Source of the DNA: Pseudomonas frederiksbergensis
GTDB lineage: Bacteria; Pseudomonadota; Gammaproteobacteria; Pseudomonadales; Pseudomonadaceae
Length of the DNA stretch: 64,000 bases
NCBI RefSeq assembly: GCF_003732665.1
Contig: NZ_MOBP01000012.1
Coordinates: forward strand, 618,325-682,324
Reading direction: 5' to 3'
The notes beneath the pieces are model-generated. The model had not been told where the DNA came from. It made no database searches and saw only the letters and a list, made by a program, of their open reading frames with translations. Below, in pieces: positions 35,082 through 42,948 of the stretch. Both the position numbers and the translations under genes were made by a program. Within the stretch, counting starts at the first letter, position 1. Each line of letters opens with the position of its first letter.

Positions 35082-35156
35082 TGGCGACTGTGCGTGGGGC
35101 ATCTTCGGGTGCGCCGGGTTCGTGAGACCGGTCCGTCAACCTGCGCACAGTTGCCA
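35082..35156 (+). ncRNA. Candidate structured leader RNA of the DUF gene pair
   Basis: GGCGACTGTGCG (35083-35094) pairs with CGCACAGTTGCC (35144-35155) over 12 bp with one G-U, extended by one A-T pair at 35082/35156. The closed region holds GCATC-TTCG-GGTGC (35099-35112), a stem capped by a cUUCGg tetraloop, and CCGG/CCGG (35114-35117 with 35128-35131). The structure ends 58 bp before the ATG at 35215. The whole 34883-35214 stretch has no supported protein gene. I recall similar leaders before DUF3077-type genes in other Pseudomonas genomes but cannot verify that here. Confidence 0.5.
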
Positions 35157-35214
35157 CCCTATTCGTTTGACGGCGATTTCGTGGCAGCTTCTTGAAACTC
35201 ACGGAGCTACAACA

Positions 35215-35499
35215 ATGACCAACGCAACCACAAAATCCACCCCCTTCTCCCCCTGCGATCACGTCGATCACCACCTCTTCGCCGTACAACCCGACATCCC
35301 CCTGGTCGATGCCCTGGAGCACGCCACCGTCTACCTCAGCTGCGCCGAAGCCCTCGCCCACCAAGCCCCCAACGCCACCCGTCCTGAACACATCGCGACC
35401 CTGCGCTGGGCCAGCAAGCACATGCTCGACACCGCCCGCTCACTGGTGCAGGCCTCGGTCGATGGTTTGCACGCAGCGCAAGCGGGAGGTGAAGCATGA
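35215..35499 (+). CDS. Small Pseudomonas protein, DUF3077/DUF6124-like
   Basis: A 94-residue soluble protein (FAVQPDIPLVDALEHATVYLSCAEALAHQA...WASKHMLDTARSLVQASVDGL) of a helical family largely restricted to Pseudomonas; no function is known. CGGAGCTACAACA precedes ATG 35215. It is preceded by the structured leader and overlaps the next gene by ATGA. Confidence 0.82.
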   Translation: MTNATTKSTPFSPCDHVDHHLFAVQPDIPLVDALEHATVYLSCAEALAHQAPNATRPEHIATLRWASKHMLDTARSLVQASVDGLHAAQAGGEA

Positions 35500-35762
35500 A
35501 CCCGCATATGCCGATGACCAGCAATGAGGGCCAGACGCCGGTGTTATTGGTGGCCACGCAAGCGCCGTTGGATGAATTGCACAGCAACGCCGCGACGCGG
35601 TTTCTGGCGGGAACGCAAATGATGGAGAGTCTGGCCAGCCTTGATATCAGCCAGGCCAAGGGTGCCGATGTGCAGCAATTGGCGCAGGCGGCGGCGATGT
35701 TGTTGCGCGATGGCTGTGATGTGATGGATGTGTTGGGGCGGCGGATTCGGGCTCGGGTTTAA
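35496..35762 (+). CDS. Small Pseudomonas protein, second member of the DUF pair
   Basis: An 88-residue helical protein (VATQAPLDELHSNAATRFLAG...GADVQQLAQAAAMLLRDGCDVMDVLGRRI) that starts inside the stop codon of the preceding gene (ATGA, 35496-35499). It probably forms a pair with it by translational coupling. No signal peptide, no catalytic motif, function unknown. Confidence 0.78.
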   Translation: MNPHMPMTSNEGQTPVLLVATQAPLDELHSNAATRFLAGTQMMESLASLDISQAKGADVQQLAQAAAMLLRDGCDVMDVLGRRIRARV

Positions 35763-35782
35763 ACGCCGGGTTTGATGTTGAC

Positions 35783-35996
35783 GCCTTCGCGGGCAAGCCT
35801 CGCTCCTACAGGGGGTCGGTGGTGTACGCGAAATGTGTGGCAGGCACCAATCCCTGTGGGAGCGGGCTTGCTCGCGAAGGCGGTTTCACATTCTGGATTG
35901 AGGTGACTGACATGCCGCTTTCGCGAGCAAGCCCGCTCCCACATTGGAATGCATTTCCCTGTGCATTTCCCTGTAGGAGCGAGCCTGCTCGCGAAG
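35783..35996. repeat. REP cluster, type A (single, REPIN, single)
   Basis: A single REP at 35783-35813, a full REPIN at 35854-35944 and another single REP at 35971-35996. They fill the gap between the DUF pair and the pueA stop codon (36005). Confidence 0.88.
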
Positions 35997-36004
35997 AGGC
36001 CCTA

Positions 36005-37858
36005 TCAGGCGATGACGATCCCTGAGCCGGACAAACTCTCCAGTCCAACCCCCACCAACGTCACCGAATCCCCGCCAAACGTCAGCACGGTGTCATGCCC
36101 GACTGCCGTGGCATGCGCCCGGAAGTTATCGTCGGGCGTCACACCTTGAACCCCTAGGAACACCAGTTTGTCGCTGGCCTGATACCCAATCACTTTGTCC
36201 TGGCCAAACGCGCCAGTGAACAGGAAGGTATTGATCCCGCCCCCCGACTCCATCAGGTCATTGCCGGCGCCGCCGACGAACACGTCGTTGCCCTTGCCGC
36301 CGATCAAATGGTCGTTGCCGTCCAGGCCAAACAACCAGTCACCGCTGGCGTGGGCCGTCAGCGTGTCGGCCCCCGCCCCGCCCTTCACTGTCGAGGCGTA
36401 TTGGGTGACGTTGTTGCCGACTTTCAGGCCCTCCGCCGTGACGCTGTGGGTCACGTCGTCCTTGAACACGCCCCACAGGAACGCCGGTTCCTTGGTGAGG
36501 ATGTTGCCAATGTCGCGGGTGATGCTGATCCCGCCGTTGGCGTCCTTCACGTAGAGGTTGCCGACGCCGTCATTGGCGAACACGAAGTTCTTCACCGACT
36601 GCTGCAAGTCCAGCAGGTTGCTGCCCTTGCCGCCGAGCACGATGTTGTAGCCGCCGCCGTCGCGGAAGGTGTCGTTGCCGTCCCGGCCTTCGAGGTAGTC
36701 GTTGCCCTTGCCGCCCTGGATCAGGTCATTGGCGTCGCTGCCGATGATGAAGGTGCTGCCCTTGTGGGTTTCGGCGTTGCGGTTCAGGTCCTGGACCCAG
36801 GTGTTGGCCCGCGCCGGGTCCGAAAGGTTGGCGACGACGATGGTCGAGTCTTTGCTGGTGAGGTCGTAGAACTTGGACTCGATCACCCGGTTCATCCCAT
36901 CGCCGTAAGCGGTCGGCAAGTGCGAGATCCAGGTCGGGATGTTGAGGATGGAGAACGGCAACACGTTCCACGCGGTCGAGGCGTAGTGATCGTTGAAGCT
37001 GACGATGTTGTCGGTGGTCGAGGCCTTGGCTGCGTCGTGCACACCCACAGAGGACAGGTTGAAGGTCGAGCCGTCGAGGGCGCGGAATACCGGGTCGTTT
37101 TCGTAACCGACGTTCAGCACTTTATCGTTGCTGCTTTGGGTCGGTGAGGCGTAGGCGATGTAGTTCGAATCCTTGTAGAAACCGCCCCACTTGTCCGTGC
37201 TCAGGTCTGCCGCGCTGTTGACCGCCAACCCGCCCAGGCTATGGCCACTAAACAGCACGTCCTTGCCGGACAAACCATTGGCACTGGCAAACGCCGCGAC
37301 ATTGCCCAGCAGTTTGCCGAACGCTTCACCGACGTAATTCTTCGCGTAATCCTTGGGGCCCAGCGCGGCCAGCAGGTCGTTGATCGCATCGCCGATGGAG
37401 TCGCCGATCAGGATTTCCCTCGGGCCACTGGTGCCGCGAAAGGAAACGCCGACTTCGGTGAGATGGCCCTGGGCGTCGTACTTGCCGAGGATCTCGACCT
37501 GGGCGCTGGTGAACCCGGCCTTCTCGCCGTAGAAGGTTCCCCGTGCGTCGGTTTTGCCGTCGTAGCCTAATTGCGAAGCAGTGATCGGCGTCCAACCGGC
37601 CTTTTTCACGGCGTCCAGTGCGAGCTTTTCCGAATCGGGGTTCCACGGCACGCCGGGAATCACCCCTTGGGAATCAGTGCCGCCAATCAGCGCCGTGACC
37701 AGCGTTGCTGGCAACCCGAGGCCGAAGCCGTTGTGCTGATAGCCGGCGGCGAAGCCGTTATCGAGGTTGTGATAGGAGTACAGCGTGATGGCCATGGCGT
37801 CGCTGAACAACGCCTTGGATTCTGCCGTGCTGAAGTTTTTGTAATCGTAAACACCCAT
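36005..37858 (-). CDS. pueA: Polyurethanase/lipase PueA-like (family I.3 lipase, type I secreted)
   Basis: The 617-residue esterase has the catalytic serine S207 in the GHSLGG box and a C-terminal RTX region (GGKGNDYLEGRDGNDTF, GGKGNDVFVGGAGNDLM) that binds Ca2+. A C-terminal uncleaved secretion signal ends in a hydrophobic tail (LSGSGIVIA). Length and ends match P. fluorescens/protegens PueA, which hydrolyses polyester polyurethane and triglycerides. No N-terminal signal, consistent with export by AprDEF encoded upstream. It is the last gene of the aprA operon, 97 bp after the lipase. An orphan copy of its 3' end lies at 34680-34751. Confidence 0.92.
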   Translation of the reverse strand: MGVYDYKNFSTAESKALFSDAMAITLYSYHNLDNGFAAGYQHNGFGLGLPATLVTALIGGTDSQGVIPGVPWNPDSEKLALDAVKKAGWTPITASQLGYDGKTDARGTFYGEKAGFTSAQVEILGKYDAQGHLTEVGVSFRGTSGPREILIGDSIGDAINDLLAALGPKDYAKNYVGEAFGKLLGNVAAFASANGLSGKDVLFSGHSLGGLAVNSAADLSTDKWGGFYKDSNYIAYASPTQSSNDKVLNVGYENDPVFRALDGSTFNLSSVGVHDAAKASTTDNIVSFNDHYASTAWNVLPFSILNIPTWISHLPTAYGDGMNRVIESKFYDLTSKDSTIVVANLSDPARANTWVQDLNRNAETHKGSTFIIGSDANDLIQGGKGNDYLEGRDGNDTFRDGGGYNIVLGGKGSNLLDLQQSVKNFVFANDGVGNLYVKDANGGISITRDIGNILTKEPAFLWGVFKDDVTHSVTAEGLKVGNNVTQYASTVKGGAGADTLTAHASGDWLFGLDGNDHLIGGKGNDVFVGGAGNDLMESGGGINTFLFTGAFGQDKVIGYQASDKLVFLGVQGVTPDDNFRAHATAVGHDTVLTFGGDSVTLVGVGLESLSGSGIVIA

Positions 37859-37907
37859 TGCTATTGCCTCTCTTTTGTTGGAATTGTCAGAGATAGCTCA
37901 CAGCCAA

Positions 37908-37929
37908 AGCGCCTCGGGAATGAGGCGCT
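37908..37929. terminator. Hairpin between lipA/pueB and pueA
   Basis: AGCGCCTC and GAGGCGCT form a perfect 8-bp stem (loop GGGAAT) in the 97-bp gap. The minus-strand downstream side reads TTTGG, so it is a weak terminator or attenuator that could lower pueA expression. Confidence 0.45.
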
Positions 37930-37955
37930 CCGGAGCATTTCAGTGCATGTCGCCC

Positions 37956-39650
37956 TTATGCAAAGGTAAAACTTGAAGTGGACAGGTTATCCAGCCCGAC
38001 GCCGACCAAGGTCACGGCAAAATCGCCGACCTTGAGCACTGTGTCGTGGCCGGTCTGGGACGCATGTTGCTTGTAGTCGTAGCCCTGCCCCGCGCCCTGC
38101 ACGCCCATGAACACCAGTTTGTCGCTGCCCTGGTAACCATTGATCGCATCGAAACCAAAGGCACCGCTGAACAGGAAGGTGTTGTTGCCGCCGGCGGCAT
38201 GCATCACGTCATTGCCCGCGCCACCGACGAAAGTGACCTGGCTTTTGTCGCTGCGCAGAAGGTCGTCACCGGCATTGCCGAACAGCCAGTCGCCGTCGAT
38301 GGTCGCCGCCAGGGTGTTGCCGTAGGCGTCGCCGTTGAGCGAATGGTTGTAATGGGTCAGTTCCGTACCGTTGAGCAAACCGTTGGCCGTGACGGTGTAA
38401 CTGACATCCTTGGTGCTCAACCACGAGCCAGGCTCCTTGCTCACCAGCGCACCGATGTCCCGGGTCAGGCTGATGCCGCCGTAGGCGTCGCGCACATACA
38501 ACGTGCCGTTGCCGTCGTTGGCAAAGCTGAAGTTCTGCAACGGCTTTTGCAGCTCGAAGGTGTTGCTGCCCTTGCCGCCGAGCAGGATGTTGTAGCCACC
38601 GTCATCGCGGAAACGATCGTTGCCGTCGCGGCCCTCGATGAAGTCATTACCGGCGCCGCCCTTGAGCAAGTCGTTGCTGTCGGTGCCGATGATGAAGGTG
38701 CTGCCGGTGTGCGGCTCGCCGCTGCGACCCAAATCCTCGACCCAGGTCTTGCCCCTGGAATCGAGCGCCAGGTTGGAGACGATCAGCGTCGAATCCTTGC
38801 TGGTGAGGTCGTAGAACTTCGAATCGATCACCCGGTTCAAGCCATCGGCATAACCCAGCGAGCCATGGGCCGACCAGCTCATCGGGTTGAGGATGCTGAA
38901 CGGCACCAGATTCTGCGCGGTGGAGGCGTAATGGTCATTGAAGTTGACGATGTTGTTGGTCGCCGACGCCTGATAACCATCGTGCTTGCCCACCGAGCCG
39001 CTGCTGAAGGTGGTGCCATCCAGCGCACGGAACACCGGATCGTTCTCGTAGCCGATGTTCAACACGTTGGTCGACACGCTTTGGGTCGGCGAAGCGAAGG
39101 CCACGTAGTTGGCGCCCTTGTAGAACCCACCCCAGTTATCGCCGCTCAGCTCTGCCACGCTGTTGACCCCGAGCCCGCCGAGGCTATGGCCGCTGACCAA
39201 CACGTCCTTGGCGCCGAGGCCATGGGCGATGGCGAACGCGGCGACGTCCTTGAGCAAGGTGTCAAACGCGTTTTTGGCGTAGTTCTTCGCGTAATCCACC
39301 GGGCCGATGGCGGCCAGCAGGTTGTTTTTGATGTCGCCGAAGGTGTCGCTGTAGCTCAGGCCACCGGTGCCGCGAAAGGCCACGCCGATGCCGATCAGCT
39401 TGCCGGTGGCGTCGTATTTGCCGAGGACTTCGGCTTCGGCGCTGGTGAACCCGTCCTTCTCGCCAAAAAACGAGCCCTGGGCGCCGACCTTGCCCTGATA
39501 ACCCAACGCTGTGGCGCCAATCGGCTTCCATCCGGTGGCCGGCAAGGGTTGGCCCGTCGGCGTGTAGGCGTAAAGCGTCAGGGCGATGGCATCGCTGTAC
39601 AACGCCTTGCCGGCTGCACTGCCGGCATTTTTGTAATCAAACAGTCCCAT
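37956..39650 (-). CDS. pueB: Extracellular lipase/polyurethanase PueB/LipA-like (family I.3)
   Basis: The 564-residue enzyme has S156 in GHSLGG, RTX repeats (GGAGNDFIEGRDGNDRF) and a C-terminal type I secretion tail (LSTSSFTFA). Its order in the operon and length match PueB/LipA of P. fluorescens. Paralogous to PueA over its whole length but lacking about 50 residues near the N terminus. ATG 39650 follows AAAGGAAGC. It begins 25 bp after the first autotransporter stop. Confidence 0.92.
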   Translation of the reverse strand: MGLFDYKNAGSAAGKALYSDAIALTLYAYTPTGQPLPATGWKPIGATALGYQGKVGAQGSFFGEKDGFTSAEAEVLGKYDATGKLIGIGVAFRGTGGLSYSDTFGDIKNNLLAAIGPVDYAKNYAKNAFDTLLKDVAAFAIAHGLGAKDVLVSGHSLGGLGVNSVAELSGDNWGGFYKGANYVAFASPTQSVSTNVLNIGYENDPVFRALDGTTFSSGSVGKHDGYQASATNNIVNFNDHYASTAQNLVPFSILNPMSWSAHGSLGYADGLNRVIDSKFYDLTSKDSTLIVSNLALDSRGKTWVEDLGRSGEPHTGSTFIIGTDSNDLLKGGAGNDFIEGRDGNDRFRDDGGYNILLGGKGSNTFELQKPLQNFSFANDGNGTLYVRDAYGGISLTRDIGALVSKEPGSWLSTKDVSYTVTANGLLNGTELTHYNHSLNGDAYGNTLAATIDGDWLFGNAGDDLLRSDKSQVTFVGGAGNDVMHAAGGNNTFLFSGAFGFDAINGYQGSDKLVFMGVQGAGQGYDYKQHASQTGHDTVLKVGDFAVTLVGVGLDNLSTSSFTFA

Positions 39651-39674
39651 GTTTTTTGCTTCCTTTGCGTTAAA

Positions 39675-42600
39675 TCAGAACTGCCAGTCCAGGGTCAGGC
39701 CCACGCCGTGGTCCTTCTCATTGGAGCCGAGCAGCCCGTTGTAATCCAGGTTCACGCGAGTGGCTTTGTTCAAGGCCAACCCGGCGCGCAGACCGACCAC
39801 GGCGGCGTTGCGATCCATGGAAACGCTTTGCACGGTGAACCCGCTGTTGCCATTGGCAAACGCCAGGTGTTGATCGGTATCGACACTGCTCAGGTTGTGC
39901 TGCCAGCCAAGGCTCCCGGACAGTTCGAGGCTTTTCTGGTCGGACAGCGCAATGGCTTTGCTCGCCCGCAGGCCGAGGGTCGAGAGCACCGCGTCGCGGT
40001 TGTCTTCACCACTTTTAAGCGCGGCGGCATCACCCTTCTCGGTGAAGCTGTCGCTGTTGAGGTGCACGTAGGCCAGTTTGGCGAACGGCTCCAGGGCCAG
40101 GGGTTGCAGGTCCAGACGATAAGCCGCTTCGGTGAACACCTGTGCGGTGGTCGCATCGTGTTTGGTTTTCTGCTTGCCGCTGACATCGGCGAATTGCAGG
40201 TCACGTTTCGCATCAATGCGATGCCAGCTATAGGCACCGCCGACGCTCAGGCGCAGGGCATCGATTTCATGCCCCAGGTACGCACCCAAGTGGTAGCTGT
40301 CGACGTCGGCCGACGAGTGCGTGCCATCGCCCATGCTCAGCGAACTGTTGCTATAACCGGTGACGAAACCGAGGCGGGTATCTTTAGCGATCAAGCCATC
40401 GCCACCCACCAGCAAGCCGCCGATTGAGCTATTGGAACTGGCGTTGTCATTGCCGCCATCACTCTTGCCCCAGGCGCCCAGGACTTTGACCCACAGGTTG
40501 CTTTTGTCATCGGTCGGCGCGCCGGCGTCGAACAGGTCACGTTCACGCAAACGGTCACTGACCGCGTCACGCAGGTAACGGCTGTCATTGATCAGCATCG
40601 TGCCCACCGCCGGATGAATCTCGCCGGACAGTTGCTGGAACGCTTGCTGCGCCACAGCGGCGTTCGGCGCCAGCAGCAGGGTTTCGTACAACGCATTGCC
40701 CGCGCCCAATTGCTCGGCGGCAGCGGCCACGGCCCGTTGGTTCGGGGTTTGGCCGACAGCGCTGAAGGACGTCGCGTTGCGCTCTACGGCCAGTTGAATG
40801 CCGTTGGCCGTGTAGTCGAGAGCACCGCCGATAAACAGGTAGTTCGGCAACACTTGCCCAAACTGCCCTTGGATGCCGCCCGCCGCTTGCAGGATGTTGT
40901 ACTGATGGCCGAGCAGGGATTGGGTCTCGGCGGTGGTCAGCAAGGTTGGACTGTTTTCCAGGGACAGGCTGACCGTGGCGCCATCGATTACGGCTTTACC
41001 GCCGGCGATGATCTGGTCACTGCGGGTGGGCGACAGTTCCACGGCGTAGGTCGAGCCCGGCTCGAAGACCACGTCGCCGGCCACTTGCAAGGTGCCGATG
41101 GAATTGCCCGGCGCCACGGTGCCGCCGCTTTTCGCGGTCAGGGCGCCGATACGGCCGTTACCGCCGAGGATGCCGCTGTCGTTGACAGTGACTGCCGATT
41201 GCAGCGAGCCGTTGATTGCCAGGCGTCCCTGATTGACCAACGTCGGGCCGGTGTAGGTGTTGGCACCGGTCATCACCAGGGTGCCGATGCCCTGTTTGGT
41301 CAGGCCGCCGTGACCGGAGATGTCGTTGCTCCAGGTGTCGAGGCCACAGTGCACGTCGTTGCACACCCGCTCGGTGGGTTTACCGGCGTCGACGATGGCG
41401 CCGATGCCCGGCAAGTCCGCGACAAACTGGCTGTCGCCGTAAGCACCCTGGATGCGGAATTCTTCCGGGATGTCCTGCTCGGTCACCAACATCCCCGGGC
41501 CATTGATGCCTTTGCCGAGGTTGATCATGCCCCAGCCGTACAACGCGTCGACGCCAGGGGCACCGAGGTCGGTGGCCGTGGTGCGCAACACGCTGGCGAC
41601 CTGGGCGCCGGTCATGTACGGGAAGCGCTCCATCAGCACCGCCATGGAACCGGCCACATGGGGCGCAGCCATCGACGTGCCGTTGTAGTTGGCGTAGCCG
41701 GTGCCGACATTGTTCGGGTCGGTGCCGGTGATGATCGAGCTGTAGATTTTGCTGCCCGGCGCCGACACGCAGTAACTGGCGGTGTAGCCGCAGCGCGAGG
41801 AGAACACGCTAATGTTGTAGAGGTCGGCGCTGGTCAGGTCCGGGTTCTTTTGCAGTGCGGCGACGGTGATCCAGTTTGGCGCGATGTCCGGCACGAAGTA
41901 CGCAAGACCGGCGATGGCGTCCGGGTTGTTGAGGTTGTAGTCGTTGCCGGCGGCGAAGATCGTGACGATGCCACTGCGAGCCGCCGCGATGGCGCCGTCA
42001 TAGGCGCCGCCCGGCTTGGTGCCGAGCAAGGGCTGGATCTCGTTGAACTGCAACTGCGCGTCCTGCACGGTGAAGTGCGGGAACGCCGGGTCGCGCCCGC
42101 CGAGGTCGAAGCGATCGGTGATGCCGATGCCCCAGCTGTTGTTGATGATTCGCGCGCCGCTGGCGATCAGGGCATCCCAACCGGCCTTGTAGACCGCGCC
42201 GTCGTTGCCGCGAATGATCCCGTCCTCGGGGCCCGGGTCACCGTTGTCGGCACTGATGATTTGCGCGCCGAAAGCCACGCCGTGCATCGAGCCACCGTCG
42301 CGGCTGCCGGCGGCAATCCCGCCGACGTGGGTGCCGTGGGCGCCGAGCTTGCCGTCGGAGCCGACCGAGGGCGCGCCGTTGTAAAGGAACGCGTCCCCGG
42401 CTTTGACCGGGATGTACGGGTCGGTGTATTCGCGGATGCCGCTGGTGACCAGGTTGATCACTTTATTAGTGCCGGAAAATTCCGGGTGCTGGGCGTAGAC
42501 CGGCTGGTCGAAGATCCCCAGTTTCACGCCTTTACCGGTGTAGCCGGCAGCGTAGGCTTGCTGGGCGTTGATCGCCCCGACGCCCCAATCGGCGTTGAAC

Positions 42601-42746
42601 TCGGCGCTGCGCCAACTGTTGGGATCGCCAAGCTTGCCATTTTCCACGTAAGGCGCGGCATGGGCGGTGCCCAGCGAGGCCAAGGCGCAAAGCACGGCGA
42701 GGTTGAGGGTTTTGAGGGCGAACTTGTTGTTGTTTTCAAACGTCAT
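39675..42746 (-). CDS. Subtilisin-like (S8) autotransporter serine protease
   Basis: The 1023-residue autotransporter has a signal peptide (NLAVLCALASLGTAHA). Its S8 catalytic triad is D80 (LGIFDQPVYAQHP), H137 (GAHGTHVGG) and S358 (NGTSMAAPHVAG). An autotransporter linker with beta-helix repeat (MTGANTYTGPTLVNQG, GTVAPGNSIGTLQVAGDV) leads to a C-terminal beta-barrel ending VGLTLDWQF. It is secreted by type V, though it is embedded among type I substrates. TAAGGAAGGTAGCTGG precedes the ATG. Counterpart of PrtA/PspA-type proteins of P. fluorescens; a close paralogue lies upstream at 42949. Confidence 0.9.
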   Translation of the reverse strand: MTFENNNKFALKTLNLAVLCALASLGTAHAAPYVENGKLGDPNSWRSAEFNADWGVGAINAQQAYAAGYTGKGVKLGIFDQPVYAQHPEFSGTNKVINLVTSGIREYTDPYIPVKAGDAFLYNGAPSVGSDGKLGAHGTHVGGIAAGSRDGGSMHGVAFGAQIISADNGDPGPEDGIIRGNDGAVYKAGWDALIASGARIINNSWGIGITDRFDLGGRDPAFPHFTVQDAQLQFNEIQPLLGTKPGGAYDGAIAAARSGIVTIFAAGNDYNLNNPDAIAGLAYFVPDIAPNWITVAALQKNPDLTSADLYNISVFSSRCGYTASYCVSAPGSKIYSSIITGTDPNNVGTGYANYNGTSMAAPHVAGSMAVLMERFPYMTGAQVASVLRTTATDLGAPGVDALYGWGMINLGKGINGPGMLVTEQDIPEEFRIQGAYGDSQFVADLPGIGAIVDAGKPTERVCNDVHCGLDTWSNDISGHGGLTKQGIGTLVMTGANTYTGPTLVNQGRLAINGSLQSAVTVNDSGILGGNGRIGALTAKSGGTVAPGNSIGTLQVAGDVVFEPGSTYAVELSPTRSDQIIAGGKAVIDGATVSLSLENSPTLLTTAETQSLLGHQYNILQAAGGIQGQFGQVLPNYLFIGGALDYTANGIQLAVERNATSFSAVGQTPNQRAVAAAAEQLGAGNALYETLLLAPNAAVAQQAFQQLSGEIHPAVGTMLINDSRYLRDAVSDRLRERDLFDAGAPTDDKSNLWVKVLGAWGKSDGGNDNASSNSSIGGLLVGGDGLIAKDTRLGFVTGYSNSSLSMGDGTHSSADVDSYHLGAYLGHEIDALRLSVGGAYSWHRIDAKRDLQFADVSGKQKTKHDATTAQVFTEAAYRLDLQPLALEPFAKLAYVHLNSDSFTEKGDAAALKSGEDNRDAVLSTLGLRASKAIALSDQKSLELSGSLGWQHNLSSVDTDQHLAFANGNSGFTVQSVSMDRNAAVVGLRAGLALNKATRVNLDYNGLLGSNEKDHGVGLTLDWQF

Positions 42747-42803
42747 CCAGCTACCTTCCTTAGTTGTGTTGCCAAAATCCGTGTGGCTGTGCGCCGGGCT
42801 TTA

Positions 42804-42894
42804 CGTGTGGGAGCGGGCTTGCTCGCGAAGGCGGTATGTCAGTCACTATCAATGTTGAATGACAGTCCGCTTTCGCGAGCAAGCCCGCTCCCAC
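42804..42894. repeat. REPIN, type A, inside the operon
   Basis: Inverted arms GTGGGAGCGGGCTTGCTCGC and GAGCAAGCCCGCTCCCACAA in the gap between the two autotransporter genes. It could stabilise the upstream mRNA or attenuate downstream genes. Confidence 0.9.
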
Positions 42895-42948
42895 AAGGGG
42901 ATCTATGCAGCCGGGCGATCCAGTCCGGCGCAGCCACGGTTTATTGGT

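Noticed and set aside
34890..35195. 101-codon open frame upstream of the DUF pair
   Set aside because: It runs through the structured leader, has no ribosome-binding site or family resemblance, and the RNA fold explains the conserved-looking sequence better.
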